From: Hyphomicrobiales bacterium
GTDB taxonomy: Bacteria > Pseudomonadota > Alphaproteobacteria > Rhizobiales > Rhizobiaceae
Assembly: GCA_900471515.1 (NCBI GenBank)
Contig: UCFC01000030.1
Span: 98,948-162,947 of the forward strand
Length of the DNA stretch: 64,000 nucleotides
Direction: 5' to 3'
In this document: piece by piece, positions 6,260-15,418 of the stretch
How the letters are laid out: the number at the start of each line of letters is the position of its first letter
Numbering within the stretch: the stretch's first letter is position 1
The notes under the pieces: model-generated
The model's database searches: none
What the model was told of the DNA's origin: nothing
Seen by the model: only the letters and a program-made list of their open reading frames with translations
Position numbers and translations under genes: made by a program

Positions 6260-7411
6260 ATGAGCATGTTTAGCGACAAGATTCCGGTCACGATCCTGAC
6301 CGGTTTTCTCGGCGCCGGTAAATCGACGCTTCTGAACCGTATCCTCAAAGATCCTGCCATGAAGGATGCGGCCGTCATCATCAACGAATTCGGCGATGTC
6401 GGCATCGACCATCTGCTCGTCGAAAGCTCCGGCGATTCCATCATCGAGCTTTCCGACGGTTGCCTCTGCTGCACCGTGCGCGGAGAGCTGGTCGATACGC
6501 TCGCAAACCTGATGGATGCCGTGCAGACGGGCCGCGTGAAGCCGGTCAAGCGCGTGGTCATCGAAACGACTGGGCTTGCCGACCCGGCGCCCGTCATGCA
6601 GGCGATCATGGGCAATCCCATCATCGCGCAGAATTTCGAGCTCGACGGCGTCGTCACCGTCGTCGATGCCGTGAACGGTCTGCAAACGCTCGACAATCAC
6701 GAGGAGGCTCGCAAGCAGGTTGCGGTCGCCGACAGGCTGATCGTCTCGAAGAAGAGCATAGCCAGCAATACGGATGCGCTGACGGTGCGCCTGCGTGGCC
6801 TCAATCCGCGCGCGAGCGTCATGGATGCCGATAGCGAAGAGGCCGGCTCGGTGGACGTGCTGGTCAACGGGCTCTACGATCCCACGACCAAGATCGCCGA
6901 TGTCGGGCGCTGGCTGCATGATGAGGATGAGCATGAGGCGCATCACCATCATCACGATCATGGCCATGCCCACGGTCATCACCGCCATCATCATGGCCAT
7001 GAGCATCAGGACCCGCATGACGTCAACCGTCACGATGCGTCGATCCGCTCCTTCTCGATCATCGAGGAGAAGGCGATCGATCCGATGGCGCTTGAAATGT
7101 TCATCGATCTCCTGCGCTCGGCGCATGGCGAAAAACTGCTGCGCATGAAGGCGATCATCGCCACCTCGGACCGGCCGGAGCGGCCGCTGGTGCTGCACGG
7201 CGTCCAGAGCATTTTCCATCCGCCGGTGCGGCTTGCCGCCTGGCCGAACCCCGAGGACCGGCGCACCCGCATGGTGCTGATCACCAAGGATCTGCCGGAG
7301 GCTTTCGTGAAGGACCTCTTCGATGCCTTCCTCGGCAAGCCGCGGCTCGACACGCCGGATCGCGCTGCGCTCAGCGACAATCCGCTCGCCATTCCGGGCA
7401 TGCGGATCTGA
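6260..7411 (+). CDS. COG0523 (CobW/YjiA-type) GTPase, probable zinc metallochaperone
   Basis: 383 residues. Walker A GFLGAGKS (15-22), the family metal site GCLCC (C68, C70, C71), switch region ETTGLADPAP, and a C-terminal CobW_C domain. A histidine-rich loop at about 220-258 holds some 20 histidines, typical of zinc- or cobalt-handling members. The guanine-recognition motif, normally [NTS]KxD, reads SKKS at 163-166, so the specificity aspartate is missing. Nine bases separate it from the carboxypeptidase gene. It is not near cob genes, so a zinc role is more likely than cobalamin synthesis. Confidence 0.85.
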   Translation: MSMFSDKIPVTILTGFLGAGKSTLLNRILKDPAMKDAAVIINEFGDVGIDHLLVESSGDSIIELSDGCLCCTVRGELVDTLANLMDAVQTGRVKPVKRVVIETTGLADPAPVMQAIMGNPIIAQNFELDGVVTVVDAVNGLQTLDNHEEARKQVAVADRLIVSKKSIASNTDALTVRLRGLNPRASVMDADSEEAGSVDVLVNGLYDPTTKIADVGRWLHDEDEHEAHHHHHDHGHAHGHHRHHHGHEHQDPHDVNRHDASIRSFSIIEEKAIDPMALEMFIDLLRSAHGEKLLRMKAIIATSDRPERPLVLHGVQSIFHPPVRLAAWPNPEDRRTRMVLITKDLPEAFVKDLFDAFLGKPRLDTPDRAALSDNPLAIPGMRI

Positions 7412-7511
7412 CGGATCGCGATACGCTTCGAAGCGTTGCGTCGGGCCGCATCATCAAGAAGGGCGGCATCGAACAGCGGAGGGAGGCTCCTTCCACATCA
7501 ACAGGGCTGCT

Positions 7512-7736
7512 TCAGCCCTTGCGGATCAGGAAACGGTGGCCGCGCTCGGTCTTTTCGGTGCTGATGAGCTCGTGGCCGTCTTCATTGCAGAAATGCGGGA
7601 TGTCGATGACGGCGAGCGGATCAGTCGTATCGACGAGGATCAGTGCGCCGCTCGGCATGGCCGTCAGCTTCTTGCGCGTCCTGATGACGGGAAGCGGGCA
7701 TTTCAGCCCGCGCAGATCGTAGAGAACGGCGTCCAA
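7512..7736 (-). CDS. TusA-like sulfurtransferase
   Basis: 74 residues beginning MDAVLYDLRGLKCPLPVI. The CPxP signature (catalytic C13) and the small alpha/beta fold length (70-80 residues) are those of TusA/SirA proteins, which carry persulfide sulfur for tRNA thiolation, molybdenum cofactor or other pathways. It follows the L,D-transpeptidase gene by 5 bases, so they are probably co-transcribed. The partner is not evident from context. Confidence 0.85.
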   Translation of the reverse strand: MDAVLYDLRGLKCPLPVIRTRKKLTAMPSGALILVDTTDPLAVIDIPHFCNEDGHELISTEKTERGHRFLIRKG

Positions 7737-7741
7737 GCCGG

Positions 7742-8968
7742 TCAGTTCCTGGCCCAGAACTTCCAGAACGGCTTTTTGGTGGCATCCGCAGTTTCCTGCG
7801 GCGAAGGCTCAGGTGCGGCATAGGCCAGCGGGTTCTGCGTCGGTACCGGAATATTGGCCGGCAGCGCTGCGGCAACGGTCGTGGCCTGAGCCTGCGTCAC
7901 TGGCGTCGCAGTCGCCGCGGTCTTTGCGGCAACGCTCTTGGCGGCCTGATTGGCCATCAACTCTTCGAGTTCGGCAACCTTGACCATGCGGCCGGCTTCC
8001 AGCGACGTGCCGGTCGGCGCATAGGCGAGTTCGCGGCCCTTGCGCAGTCTGGCAACGACTGCCTTGCGTTCGGCTTCCGTCGGGTCGTACCAGGCAAGGC
8101 CGTCATATTTCTTCAGAGCCGCCTGGTAGTCGGCATCATAGGTCTTGCCGTAGGAGGCGAGTGCTGCCGTCAGTGCCGGCGGTGTCGACATAGCCGGGCA
8201 CTTGCCAGCGGGATTGAAGCTGCCGCCATCGCTTATCTGCTGGTTGAAGACGTATTTCTTCTCGCAGACATTGACCTCGGGCGGGCGCTTGGTGACTTCG
8301 AAATTGTCGTAGCCGACCTTCAGCATCTTCCAGAAGTCGTAGTTCGGGTCGAGGCGGTGCTTGACCATGTTCTCGGCCGTCATGCGGAAGGGGAAGGCCT
8401 GAAGCTGCACCGTCTGCTGACCGCCCTTGAAGGCGTCGCGGGCGAAGGCATAGATTTCCAGAACCTGCTGGTCCGTCATCGAATAGCAGCCGGACGAGGA
8501 GCAGGCGCCGTGGATCATCAGGTCGCTGCCGGTACGGCCGTTGACGGCGTCATAGCGGTTGGGGAAACCGGTGTTGATGGCGAGATAATATTTGGAATTG
8601 GGGTTCAGGTTGGCGCGGGTGAGGTTGTAGAAACCTTCCGGGGCCTGGCGGTCGCCCGTCTTCACCTTGGGGCCGAGCTTGCCGGACCAGGCGCAGATCT
8701 TGTAGTCGGCAATCTTGTCGAAACGGTTGTCCGACTTCGCCTTCCAGATCTCCAGCGAACCTTCTTCCTTGAAGATGCGGATCATGATCGGCGAATTGCG
8801 GTCCATGCCCTTGGCCGACATATCGGCCAGGATACGGGGCGGAAGCGGCTGCTCGACCTTGTTCTTGACGGTCGAGAGGTCGATGCCCTGGGCCGATTCC
8901 AATGCGTCGTTGCAGCCGGTCAGAGCCAGTGCCATGAGCGAAACATAGGCAAAATGACGTATGCGCAT
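7742..8968 (-). CDS. L,D-transpeptidase (YkuD domain) lipoprotein
   Basis: 408 residues. A lipobox LTGC (C19) after a hydrophobic signal marks it as a lipoprotein. The YkuD domain (about 60-165) ends with the catalytic motif MIHGACSSSGCYSM (H153, C161). This is the murein L,D-transpeptidase type (YafK-like), acting on periplasmic peptidoglycan cross-links or attaching proteins to it. The C-terminal 150 residues are low-complexity, alanine/proline-rich, and end FWKFWARN. The start ATG at 8968 gives MRIRHFAYV. Convergent with the COG0523 gene group. Confidence 0.88.
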   Translation of the reverse strand: MRIRHFAYVSLMALALTGCNDALESAQGIDLSTVKNKVEQPLPPRILADMSAKGMDRNSPIMIRIFKEEGSLEIWKAKSDNRFDKIADYKICAWSGKLGPKVKTGDRQAPEGFYNLTRANLNPNSKYYLAINTGFPNRYDAVNGRTGSDLMIHGACSSSGCYSMTDQQVLEIYAFARDAFKGGQQTVQLQAFPFRMTAENMVKHRLDPNYDFWKMLKVGYDNFEVTKRPPEVNVCEKKYVFNQQISDGGSFNPAGKCPAMSTPPALTAALASYGKTYDADYQAALKKYDGLAWYDPTEAERKAVVARLRKGRELAYAPTGTSLEAGRMVKVAELEELMANQAAKSVAAKTAATATPVTQAQATTVAAALPANIPVPTQNPLAYAAPEPSPQETADATKKPFWKFWARN

Positions 8969-9162
8969 TCAATCAGCCCATCAATAATGCGACCCAACCC
9001 GCCTGCGGAAACCGGGCACAGCGCGGAATCATAGGCGGCTTATACTTGATAAATCCTTACCAGCCTATGACTTTTCCAGAGATGTCCTGCAAGCGCAGAT
9101 GTTACAGATAACATTATTGTGGCCAAGATTTGGCCCCAATCGGCTGGTCCGGCCTGTGGATT

Positions 9163-10116
9163 TTACAGGTTTCGACCCATGGCAAGGAACTTCTGGCGGC
9201 GATCGTTGCGCAGCTGTTCGCCGGAACGCGAGGCCATTTCGGCCAGAGCGTTGGCGATCATGTCGCCGGTGGCGGCAATGACGCTGTCGGGATCGCGGTG
9301 CGCGCCGCCGAGCGGTTCGGGGATGATGCCGTCGATGACGCCGAGCGCCTTCAGGTCCTCGGCGGTGATCTTCATGTTGGTGGCGGCCTCCTTGGCGCGG
9401 GTGGAATCGCGCCAGAGGATGGAGGCGGCACCTTCCGGCGAGATGACGCTGTAGATCGAATGTTCGAGCATGTAGACGCGGTTGCCGGTGGCAATCGCGA
9501 TCGCGCCGCCCGAGCCGCCTTCGCCGATGATGATCGAGATCAGCGGCACCTTGACGCCGAGGCACATTTCCGTCGAACGGGCAATGGCTTCGGCCTGGCC
9601 GCGCTCTTCGGCGCCGACGCCCGGATAGGCGCCCGCCGTATCGACGAGTGTGATGACCGGGAGCTGGAAACGATCCGCCATTTCGAGGATGCGGATCGCC
9701 TTGCGGTAGCCTTCGGGACGGGCGCTGCCGAAATTGTGCTTCAGGCGGCTCTTGGTGTCGTTGCCCTTCTCCTGGCCGATGACGGCGACGGGCTGGCCGC
9801 GGAAGCGGGCAAGGCCGGCCTGGATGGCGGCGTCCTCGGAAAACTTGCGGTCGCCGGCAAGCGGCGTGAATTCCTGGAAGAGAGTCTTGGCGTAATCGAC
9901 GAAATGCGGGCGCTGCGGATGGCGCGCGACCTGCGTCTTCTGCCAGGCGTTGAGCTTCGAATAGATATCGACGATTGCCTCGCGCACGCGGACTTCGAGC
10001 CTGCCGACTTCGTCGGAGGTGTCGATGCTTTCGTCTTCCGTCGCCAGCTTCTTAAGCTCGATGATCTTACCTTCGAGGTCGGAGATCGGCTTTTCGAAGT
10101 CGAGATAGTTGTGCAT
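9163..10116 (-). CDS. accA: acetyl-CoA carboxylase carboxyltransferase subunit alpha
   Basis: 317 residues, the standard AccA length. It begins MHNYLDFEKPISDLE and contains the biotin-enzyme carboxyltransferase core: FRGQPVAVIGQEKG, TLVDTAGAYPG (157-166) and the oxyanion region EGGSGGAIAIA (199-209). With AccD it transfers CO2 from carboxybiotin to acetyl-CoA, the committed step of fatty-acid synthesis. It lies 62 bases after the xerD stop, on the same strand. No oddities. Confidence 0.97.
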   Translation of the reverse strand: MHNYLDFEKPISDLEGKIIELKKLATEDESIDTSDEVGRLEVRVREAIVDIYSKLNAWQKTQVARHPQRPHFVDYAKTLFQEFTPLAGDRKFSEDAAIQAGLARFRGQPVAVIGQEKGNDTKSRLKHNFGSARPEGYRKAIRILEMADRFQLPVITLVDTAGAYPGVGAEERGQAEAIARSTEMCLGVKVPLISIIIGEGGSGGAIAIATGNRVYMLEHSIYSVISPEGAASILWRDSTRAKEAATNMKITAEDLKALGVIDGIIPEPLGGAHRDPDSVIAATGDMIANALAEMASRSGEQLRNDRRQKFLAMGRNL

Positions 10117-10178
10117 GAGGTGCGTTTCCGTTCCTTGTGCGCGGGGCGGTTTCCTGGTTCTGCCCCTTGTCGCCGGTC

Positions 10179-11132
10179 CTATTCGTGCTTTTTCGCCTGT
10201 TTTGCAAGGGGGTGGTGCGTATGGACGAGCTGCTGGAGCCGTTCTTCCAGAACATGCGTGTAGATTTGTGTTGTCGAAATGTCCGAATGGCCGAGGAGTT
10301 CCTGCACCACGCGAAGGTCGGCGCCGTTGGCCAGAAGGTGGCTCGCAAAAGCGTGCCGCATGACATGCGGCGAGATCATCGAGGGCGTCAGGCCGGAACG
10401 GATCGCGAGGTTCTTGAGGTCGCGGGCAAAGACCTGGCGCGGCAGGTAGCCTTCCTTCGATGCGGCCGGGAACAGCCAGGGACTGTCGTGCGGATCCTTC
10501 GACGCGGCGCTTTCTGCCGCCAGCATGCGGCCATAGGCCTTCACGGCGGCGATGGCCGATTGCGAGAGCGGAACCAGCCGCTCCTTGCTGCCCTTGCCCC
10601 GGATCATCAGGAAACGGCCTTCCTGATCGAGAACGCGCGCCGGAAGCGAGACCAGCTCGCTCACACGCATGCCGGTGGCATAGAGCAATTCCAGCAGTGC
10701 CAGCATGCGCAGCCGGTGAAGCTGGCCGGGCGCGGGGTCGGCGGCTTCGCTCTCGGCCCGGGTGAGCAGCTTCGTCACGTCCTCGACACCCATCGTCTTC
10801 GGCAGGGGCCGGCCCTTTTTCGGCGCGTCGAGAATGCCGGTCGGATCGTCCGTGCGCAGGCCCTCGGCATAGAGAAACTTGTAGAACTGACGCATGGCGG
10901 CAAGCCGGCGGGCCTGCGAGGAGGGCTTGAAACCCTGCGCGGACAGAGAGGCGAGATAGGCGCCGAGGTCGCTGGAGGCGGCTTCCGTCAAGCGGATGCT
11001 GCGCCCGTGCAGGAAGGAGCGAAGGTCGTCCAGGTCGCGCTCGTAGGATTGCAACGTGTTGACCGCGGCGCCGCGTTCGGCGCTCATCATTTCGAGAAAC
11101 GATTCCACATGGACGCGGCCGAGATCCTTCAT
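10179..11132 (-). CDS. xerD: site-specific tyrosine recombinase XerD
   Basis: 317 residues. The N-terminal SAM-like core-binding domain (about 10-95) is followed by the catalytic domain with all active-site residues: R156 (TGMRVSEL), K180 (RGKGSKER), H256 and R259 (SPHVMRHAFASHLL), H282 (LGHSDISTTQ) and Y291 (IYTHV). It resolves chromosome dimers at dif together with XerC. Its setting between aroK and accA, away from mobile genes, supports the housekeeping Xer role over a phage or transposon integrase. Confidence 0.93.
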   Translation of the reverse strand: MKDLGRVHVESFLEMMSAERGAAVNTLQSYERDLDDLRSFLHGRSIRLTEAASSDLGAYLASLSAQGFKPSSQARRLAAMRQFYKFLYAEGLRTDDPTGILDAPKKGRPLPKTMGVEDVTKLLTRAESEAADPAPGQLHRLRMLALLELLYATGMRVSELVSLPARVLDQEGRFLMIRGKGSKERLVPLSQSAIAAVKAYGRMLAAESAASKDPHDSPWLFPAASKEGYLPRQVFARDLKNLAIRSGLTPSMISPHVMRHAFASHLLANGADLRVVQELLGHSDISTTQIYTHVLEERLQQLVHTHHPLAKQAKKHE

Positions 11133-11136
11133 CGCG

Positions 11137-11313
11137 TCACTTCTTCGTGGTGTTGATCGTGCCGGTCGAGGGCGGGTTCACCCGTTCGGAGGGAATGCGG
11201 ATCGTCACATCCCGCTCCTGCGGCTCGACGAAGGTGACAAGCGCCCACATCGCTCCATAGATCAGTCCCGCGATGACCGCCAGGACGGACAGGAAACGGA
11301 TCAGGGTCGGCAT
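11137..11313 (-). CDS. small membrane protein, 58 aa
   Basis: An ATG at 11313 follows AAGGAG at ideal spacing. The product starts MPTLIRFLSVLAVIAG, has one transmembrane helix (about 5-30), then a polar periplasmic tail with VEPQERDVTIRIPSERVNPP. The frame stays open further upstream, but the ribosome site fixes the start here. It precedes xerD by four bases and so is probably translated with it. Function unknown. Confidence 0.75.
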   Translation of the reverse strand: MPTLIRFLSVLAVIAGLIYGAMWALVTFVEPQERDVTIRIPSERVNPPSTGTINTTKK

Positions 11314-11461
11314 CCGACTACTCCTTAGAACTCTGCTTCTGTTATAGGAAGCATGTTTGCAAGCGCAAGAAGCGGTATTGGTGCCATGATTCCCTTGCCC
11401 GCGACTTGACGCTACACCCGCATTTGTCGATACCGTTTGCAAACAAAGTGTGAATGGACCG

Positions 11462-12052
11462 ATGAGTGAACCCCCAGTTTCCGTTGCAGACAGCCTGAGA
11501 GACAGAGCTCGCGCCGCGCTCGGTTCACGCAATCTCATCCTCGTCGGCCTCATGGGGGCCGGAAAATCCTCCGTCGGCCGCCTTGTTGCGCACCAGCTCG
11601 GCATTCCCTTCGTCGATAGCGATATAGAGATCGAGCGCGTTTCGCGCATGACGATCACGGAGCTTTTCGCCGCCTACGGGGAGGAAGAGTTCCGGGCGCT
11701 CGAAGCGCGGGTGATGAAACGCCTGCTGAAGGGCGGCCCGCGCGTGGTTTCCACCGGCGGCGGCGCCTTCATCAACACCCGCACGCGCAGGCATATCAAG
11801 AAGGGCGGCCTTTCGGTCTGGCTGAAGGCCGATCTCGACGTGCTCTGGGACCGGGTCAACAAGCGCGACACACGCCCGCTGCTGAAGACCGAAAACCCGA
11901 AGCAGACGCTGGAAAACCTGATGAATGCCCGCTACCCCGTTTATGCCGAGGCCGATCTCACGGTGCTTTCGCGCGACGTGCGCAAGGAAGTCATGGCCGA
12001 TGAAGTGCTGAGAGCGGTGGTCGAGGCGCAGAAAGAAAGTATAGTCACATGA
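11462..12052 (+). CDS. aroK: shikimate kinase
   Basis: 196 residues from ATG 11462 (MSEPPVSVAD); an in-frame GTG at 11450 adds four residues. P-loop GLMGAGKS (29-36), the shikimate-binding DSD (VDSDIEIE, about 52-54), the lid region and GGGAF are all present. It phosphorylates shikimate on O3. The stop overlaps the aroB start (ATGA), so the two aromatic-pathway enzymes are translationally coupled. Divergent from the 58-aa gene and xerD. Confidence 0.95.
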   Translation: MSEPPVSVADSLRDRARAALGSRNLILVGLMGAGKSSVGRLVAHQLGIPFVDSDIEIERVSRMTITELFAAYGEEEFRALEARVMKRLLKGGPRVVSTGGGAFINTRTRRHIKKGGLSVWLKADLDVLWDRVNKRDTRPLLKTENPKQTLENLMNARYPVYAEADLTVLSRDVRKEVMADEVLRAVVEAQKESIVT

Positions 12053-13179
12053 ATGCGATCACGCCTGCCTCCGCCGTCCGCAAGGTGCATGTGCCGCTTG
12101 GCGAGCGCGCCTACGATATTTTGATCGGACCGGGTCTGATCGCCAGCGCCGGCGGCGAGATCGCCTCGCGGCTGAAAGGACGCAAGGCGGCCATCGTCAC
12201 CGACGAACATGTGGCGCCGCTTTATCTCGACGCCTTGAAGGCAAGCCTCGATGCCGCCGGCATCGTTTCGGCGGCGGTCACAATGCCGGCCGGCGAGAAG
12301 ACCAAGAGCTTCGAGCATCTGATCAATGTCTGCGACAAGGTTCTGGAGGCACGCGTCGAGCGCAACGACTATGTCATCGCGCTCGGTGGCGGCGTCATCG
12401 GCGATCTCTCGGGTTTTGCCGCCGGCATCGTCAGGCGGGGCGTACGTTTCGTGCAGATACCGACCTCGCTGCTGGCCCAGGTGGATTCCTCCGTCGGGGG
12501 CAAAACCGGCATCAACAGCCGCCACGGCAAGAACCTCGTCGGCGTCTTCCATCAGCCGGATCTGGTGCTCGCCGATACGGATGTGCTGAGTTCGCTGAGC
12601 GAGCGTGAATTCCGCGCCGGTTATGCCGAAGTCGCCAAATACGGGCTGATCGACAAGCCGGATTTTTTCGCCTGGCTGGAGAACAACTGGCAGGCGGTTT
12701 TTGCCGGCGGCTCGGCGCGTATCGAGGCGATTGCCGTCAGCTGCCAGGCCAAGGCCGATGTCGTGGTTGCCGACGAGCGCGAGAACGGCCAGCGGGCGCT
12801 GCTCAACCTTGGCCATACGTTCGGCCACGCGCTGGAGGCGGCGACCGGCTATGACAGCAGCCGCCTGGTCCACGGCGAAGGCGTTTCGATCGGCATGGTG
12901 CTGGCGCATGAATTTTCGGCGCGCATGAACCTTGCAAGTCCCGACGACGCCCGCCGCGTCGAGGCGCATCTGAAGGCGGTCGGCCTGCCGACCCGGATGG
13001 CGGAAATCCCCGGCACCCTGCCGCCGGCCGAGGTGCTGATGGATGCGATCGCGCAGGATAAGAAGGTCAAGGGCGGCAAGCTCACCTTCATCCTCACGCG
13101 CGGCATCGGCCAGTCCTTCGTCGCCGATGACGTGCCGGCTTCCGAAGTAATCAGCTTTCTCAAGGAAAAACATCCCTGA
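12049..13179 (+). CDS. aroB: 3-dehydroquinate synthase
   Basis: 376 residues. NAD-binding region GGGVIGDLSGFAA (113-125) and PTSLLAQVDSSVGGKTG; zinc ligands E194 (GYAEVAKYG), H256 (LGHTFGH) and H275 (HGEGVSIGM). It converts DAHP to 3-dehydroquinate, the second step of the shikimate pathway. It starts within the aroK stop and ends within the start of the next gene (TGATG), making a tight three-gene operon. Confidence 0.97.
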   Translation: MNAITPASAVRKVHVPLGERAYDILIGPGLIASAGGEIASRLKGRKAAIVTDEHVAPLYLDALKASLDAAGIVSAAVTMPAGEKTKSFEHLINVCDKVLEARVERNDYVIALGGGVIGDLSGFAAGIVRRGVRFVQIPTSLLAQVDSSVGGKTGINSRHGKNLVGVFHQPDLVLADTDVLSSLSEREFRAGYAEVAKYGLIDKPDFFAWLENNWQAVFAGGSARIEAIAVSCQAKADVVVADERENGQRALLNLGHTFGHALEAATGYDSSRLVHGEGVSIGMVLAHEFSARMNLASPDDARRVEAHLKAVGLPTRMAEIPGTLPPAEVLMDAIAQDKKVKGGKLTFILTRGIGQSFVADDVPASEVISFLKEKHP

Positions 13180-14489
13180 TGTCACTCGAGGGCACCCTGG
13201 CGTTTTTGTCGGTCTACTGGCCGGAGATCGTTTCGATCGTGGCCCTTGTTTTGATGTCCGCCTTCTTTTCGGGGTCCGAAACGGCGCTGACCGCCGTTTC
13301 GAGAAGCCGGATCCATACGCTGGAAGCCAATGGCGACGAGCGTGCCGGACTGGTACGAACGCTGATCGAGCGCCGCGACCGGCTAATCGGCGCGCTTTTG
13401 ATCGGCAACAATCTCGCCAACATCCTGTCCTCGTCGCTGGCGACGAGCGTGTTTCTGGCTATTTTCGGCAATTCCGGCGTGGCGCTGGCGACGCTCGCCA
13501 TGACCGTCATCCTCGTCATCTTCGCGGAAGTCCTGCCGAAGAGCTGGGCGATCTCGACGCCGGAGCGTTTTGCGCTCAACGTTGCCATACCGACGCGGCT
13601 TTTCGTTGCGGTGGTCGGTCCGATTTCCTCCTTCGTCAATGCGATCGTGCGCCGGATCCTTGGGCTCTTCGGCATCAACCTGTCGCGCGAGGTTTCGATG
13701 CTGTCTGCGCATGAGGAATTGCGCGGCGCGGTCGACCTCCTGCATCGCGAAGGTTCGGTCGTGAAGGCCGATCGCGACCGGCTGGGCGGCGTGCTCGATC
13801 TCGGCGAGCTCGAGCTTTCCGACATCATGGTCCACCGCACGGCGATGCGGGCGATCAATGCCGACGATCCGCCCGAGGCCGTCGTCCGGGCGATCCTCGA
13901 AAGCCCCTATACGCGCATGCCGCTGTGGCGCGGCACGATCGACAACATTATCGGCGTCGTGCATGCCAAGGACCTGCTGAGGGCGCTGGCCGAACCGAAC
14001 ATGGAGCCGCAGCAGCTCGATATCGTCAAGATTGCCCAGAAGCCCTGGTTCGTGCCCGACAGCACCAATCTCGAAGACCAGCTCAACGCCTTCCTGCGCC
14101 GCAAGCAGCATTTCGCCGTCGTCGTCGACGAATATGGCGAAGTGCAGGGCATTGTGACGCTCGAGGATATTCTGGAAGAGATCGTCGGCGATATCTCGGA
14201 CGAGCACGATATCGACATGCAGGGCGTGCGCCAGGAAGCCGACGGCTCCATCGTCGTCGATGGCGGCGTGCCGATCCGCGATCTCAACCGCGCCTTGGAC
14301 TGGAACCTGCCGGATGACGAAGCCACGACGATTGCCGGTCTCGTCATCCATGAGTCGATGACCATTCCGGAAGAGCGGCAGGCCTTCACCTTCTACGGCA
14401 AGCGCTTCGTCGTCATGAAGCGGGAGAAAAACCGCATCACCAAGCTGCGCATCCGTCCCGCCGACGAAGACGAGACGAAACCCGCCTGA
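13179..14489 (+). CDS. CNNM/CorC (HlyC) family membrane protein with CBS pair
   Basis: 436 residues. An N-terminal DUF21/CNNM transmembrane domain (about 1-190, with FFSGSETALTAVSRSRI) is followed by two CBS domains (about 205-335; VVVDEYGEVQGIVTLEDI is characteristic) and a C-terminal CorC_HlyC domain (to about 430). Members are linked to Mg2+/Co2+ export or resistance. The start overlaps the aroB stop. The aroK-aroB-CNNM order is common in rhizobia. Cation specificity is not readable. Confidence 0.9.
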   Translation: MSLEGTLAFLSVYWPEIVSIVALVLMSAFFSGSETALTAVSRSRIHTLEANGDERAGLVRTLIERRDRLIGALLIGNNLANILSSSLATSVFLAIFGNSGVALATLAMTVILVIFAEVLPKSWAISTPERFALNVAIPTRLFVAVVGPISSFVNAIVRRILGLFGINLSREVSMLSAHEELRGAVDLLHREGSVVKADRDRLGGVLDLGELELSDIMVHRTAMRAINADDPPEAVVRAILESPYTRMPLWRGTIDNIIGVVHAKDLLRALAEPNMEPQQLDIVKIAQKPWFVPDSTNLEDQLNAFLRRKQHFAVVVDEYGEVQGIVTLEDILEEIVGDISDEHDIDMQGVRQEADGSIVVDGGVPIRDLNRALDWNLPDDEATTIAGLVIHESMTIPEERQAFTFYGKRFVVMKREKNRITKLRIRPADEDETKPA

Positions 14490-14491
14490 TT

Positions 14492-15028
14492 ATGGCCTTC
14501 ACGCCGGCAGGGACAGCCCCCATGCCGGCTCATTCCACGGGATCTGACATGTTCGACATCATCTGGCGCTCCGTCGCCATCGGCATCGGCGCAACCGCCC
14601 TCATGGATATCTGGGCGATCCTTCTCGCAAGGCTTGGCGTGACGCCATCGCCGAACTGGGCGCCGGCCGGCCGCTGGTTCTGGCATCTCGGCAAGGGCAA
14701 GGTCTTTCACGACAATATCGGCGATGCCGAACCCTATGCCAACGAACTGGCGCTTGGGTGGATCGGCCATTACGCGGTCGGAATCCTCTATGGCATCCTG
14801 CTGGCGGTCTTCGTCGGCCCGGCCTGGTTTGCCGCGCCGAGCTTTCTGCCGGCCTGGATTCTCGGCATCGTCACCGTCGGTGCGGGCTGGTTCCTGATGC
14901 AGCCGGGTCTCGGCCTCGGCTGGGCGGCCTCGAAGACGCCGAACCCGACGAAGGCGCGCGTGCTCAATCTGCTGGCGCACACCGTTTTCGGTTTCGGGCT
15001 CTACGCAACGGCGCTGCTTATCCGCTGA
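14492..15028 (+). CDS. DUF2938 membrane protein
   Basis: The frame runs 178 codons from ATG 14492; ATG 14549 (MFDIIWRSVAIGIG) gives 159 residues and begins exactly where the conserved hydrophobic domain does, so it may be the true start. Four transmembrane helices are visible (about 24-45, 88-110, 120-140, 155-178 in the longer form), with the family-like segments PAGRWFWHLGKGKVFHDN and GIVTVGAGWFLMQPGLG. Two bases after the CNNM gene, so in the same operon. Function of the family is unknown. Confidence 0.8.
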   Translation: MAFTPAGTAPMPAHSTGSDMFDIIWRSVAIGIGATALMDIWAILLARLGVTPSPNWAPAGRWFWHLGKGKVFHDNIGDAEPYANELALGWIGHYAVGILYGILLAVFVGPAWFAAPSFLPAWILGIVTVGAGWFLMQPGLGLGWAASKTPNPTKARVLNLLAHTVFGFGLYATALLIR

Positions 15029-15031
15029 TTG

Positions 15032-15313
15032 CTACCAGCGAACGGGCTCGCCGGGGGCGGCCGGCTCGACGGCCAGTGCGTGAAGCCCGGCATCGAGTTC
15101 GGGCTTCAGCAGGTCGGTGATCGCCCTGTGACGCTGCAGGCGCGACATGCCGATAAACTTTTCCGAGACGATGCGAATACGCAAATGCGTTTCGCCGGTG
15201 CCCGTCATGCCCGGCTGGTGGCCGGCATGCAGATGGCTTTCGTTGATGACGGAAAGGCGTTCGGGCGCGAAGGTCGCCTTGAGCTTCTCTTCGATGCTGG
15301 TCTGGAGTGTCAT
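15032..15313 (-). CDS. bolA: BolA family protein
   Basis: 93 residues from ATG 15313 (MTLQTSIEEKLKATF). The BolA fold is recognisable by the SHLHAGH segment, ETHLRIRIVSEKF, and SRLQRHRAITDLLKPEL. BolA proteins bind monothiol glutaredoxins and [2Fe-2S] clusters and influence iron homeostasis and cell shape. An open frame extends much further upstream but covers the divergent dnaJ-like gene, so it is ignored. Convergent and almost touching the DUF2938 gene; divergent from the DnaJ-domain gene. Confidence 0.92.
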   Translation of the reverse strand: MTLQTSIEEKLKATFAPERLSVINESHLHAGHQPGMTGTGETHLRIRIVSEKFIGMSRLQRHRAITDLLKPELDAGLHALAVEPAAPGEPVRW

Positions 15314-15418
15314 CGCCGGGTCTTCTGAGTTCACGAAAAAGGTTCCCACCAAGCCAGTAACATTCCCGTTTGTCAATTCTTGTTGTGATCCGTCAGCAGC
15401 CCCATAATTAGCGCCGTC

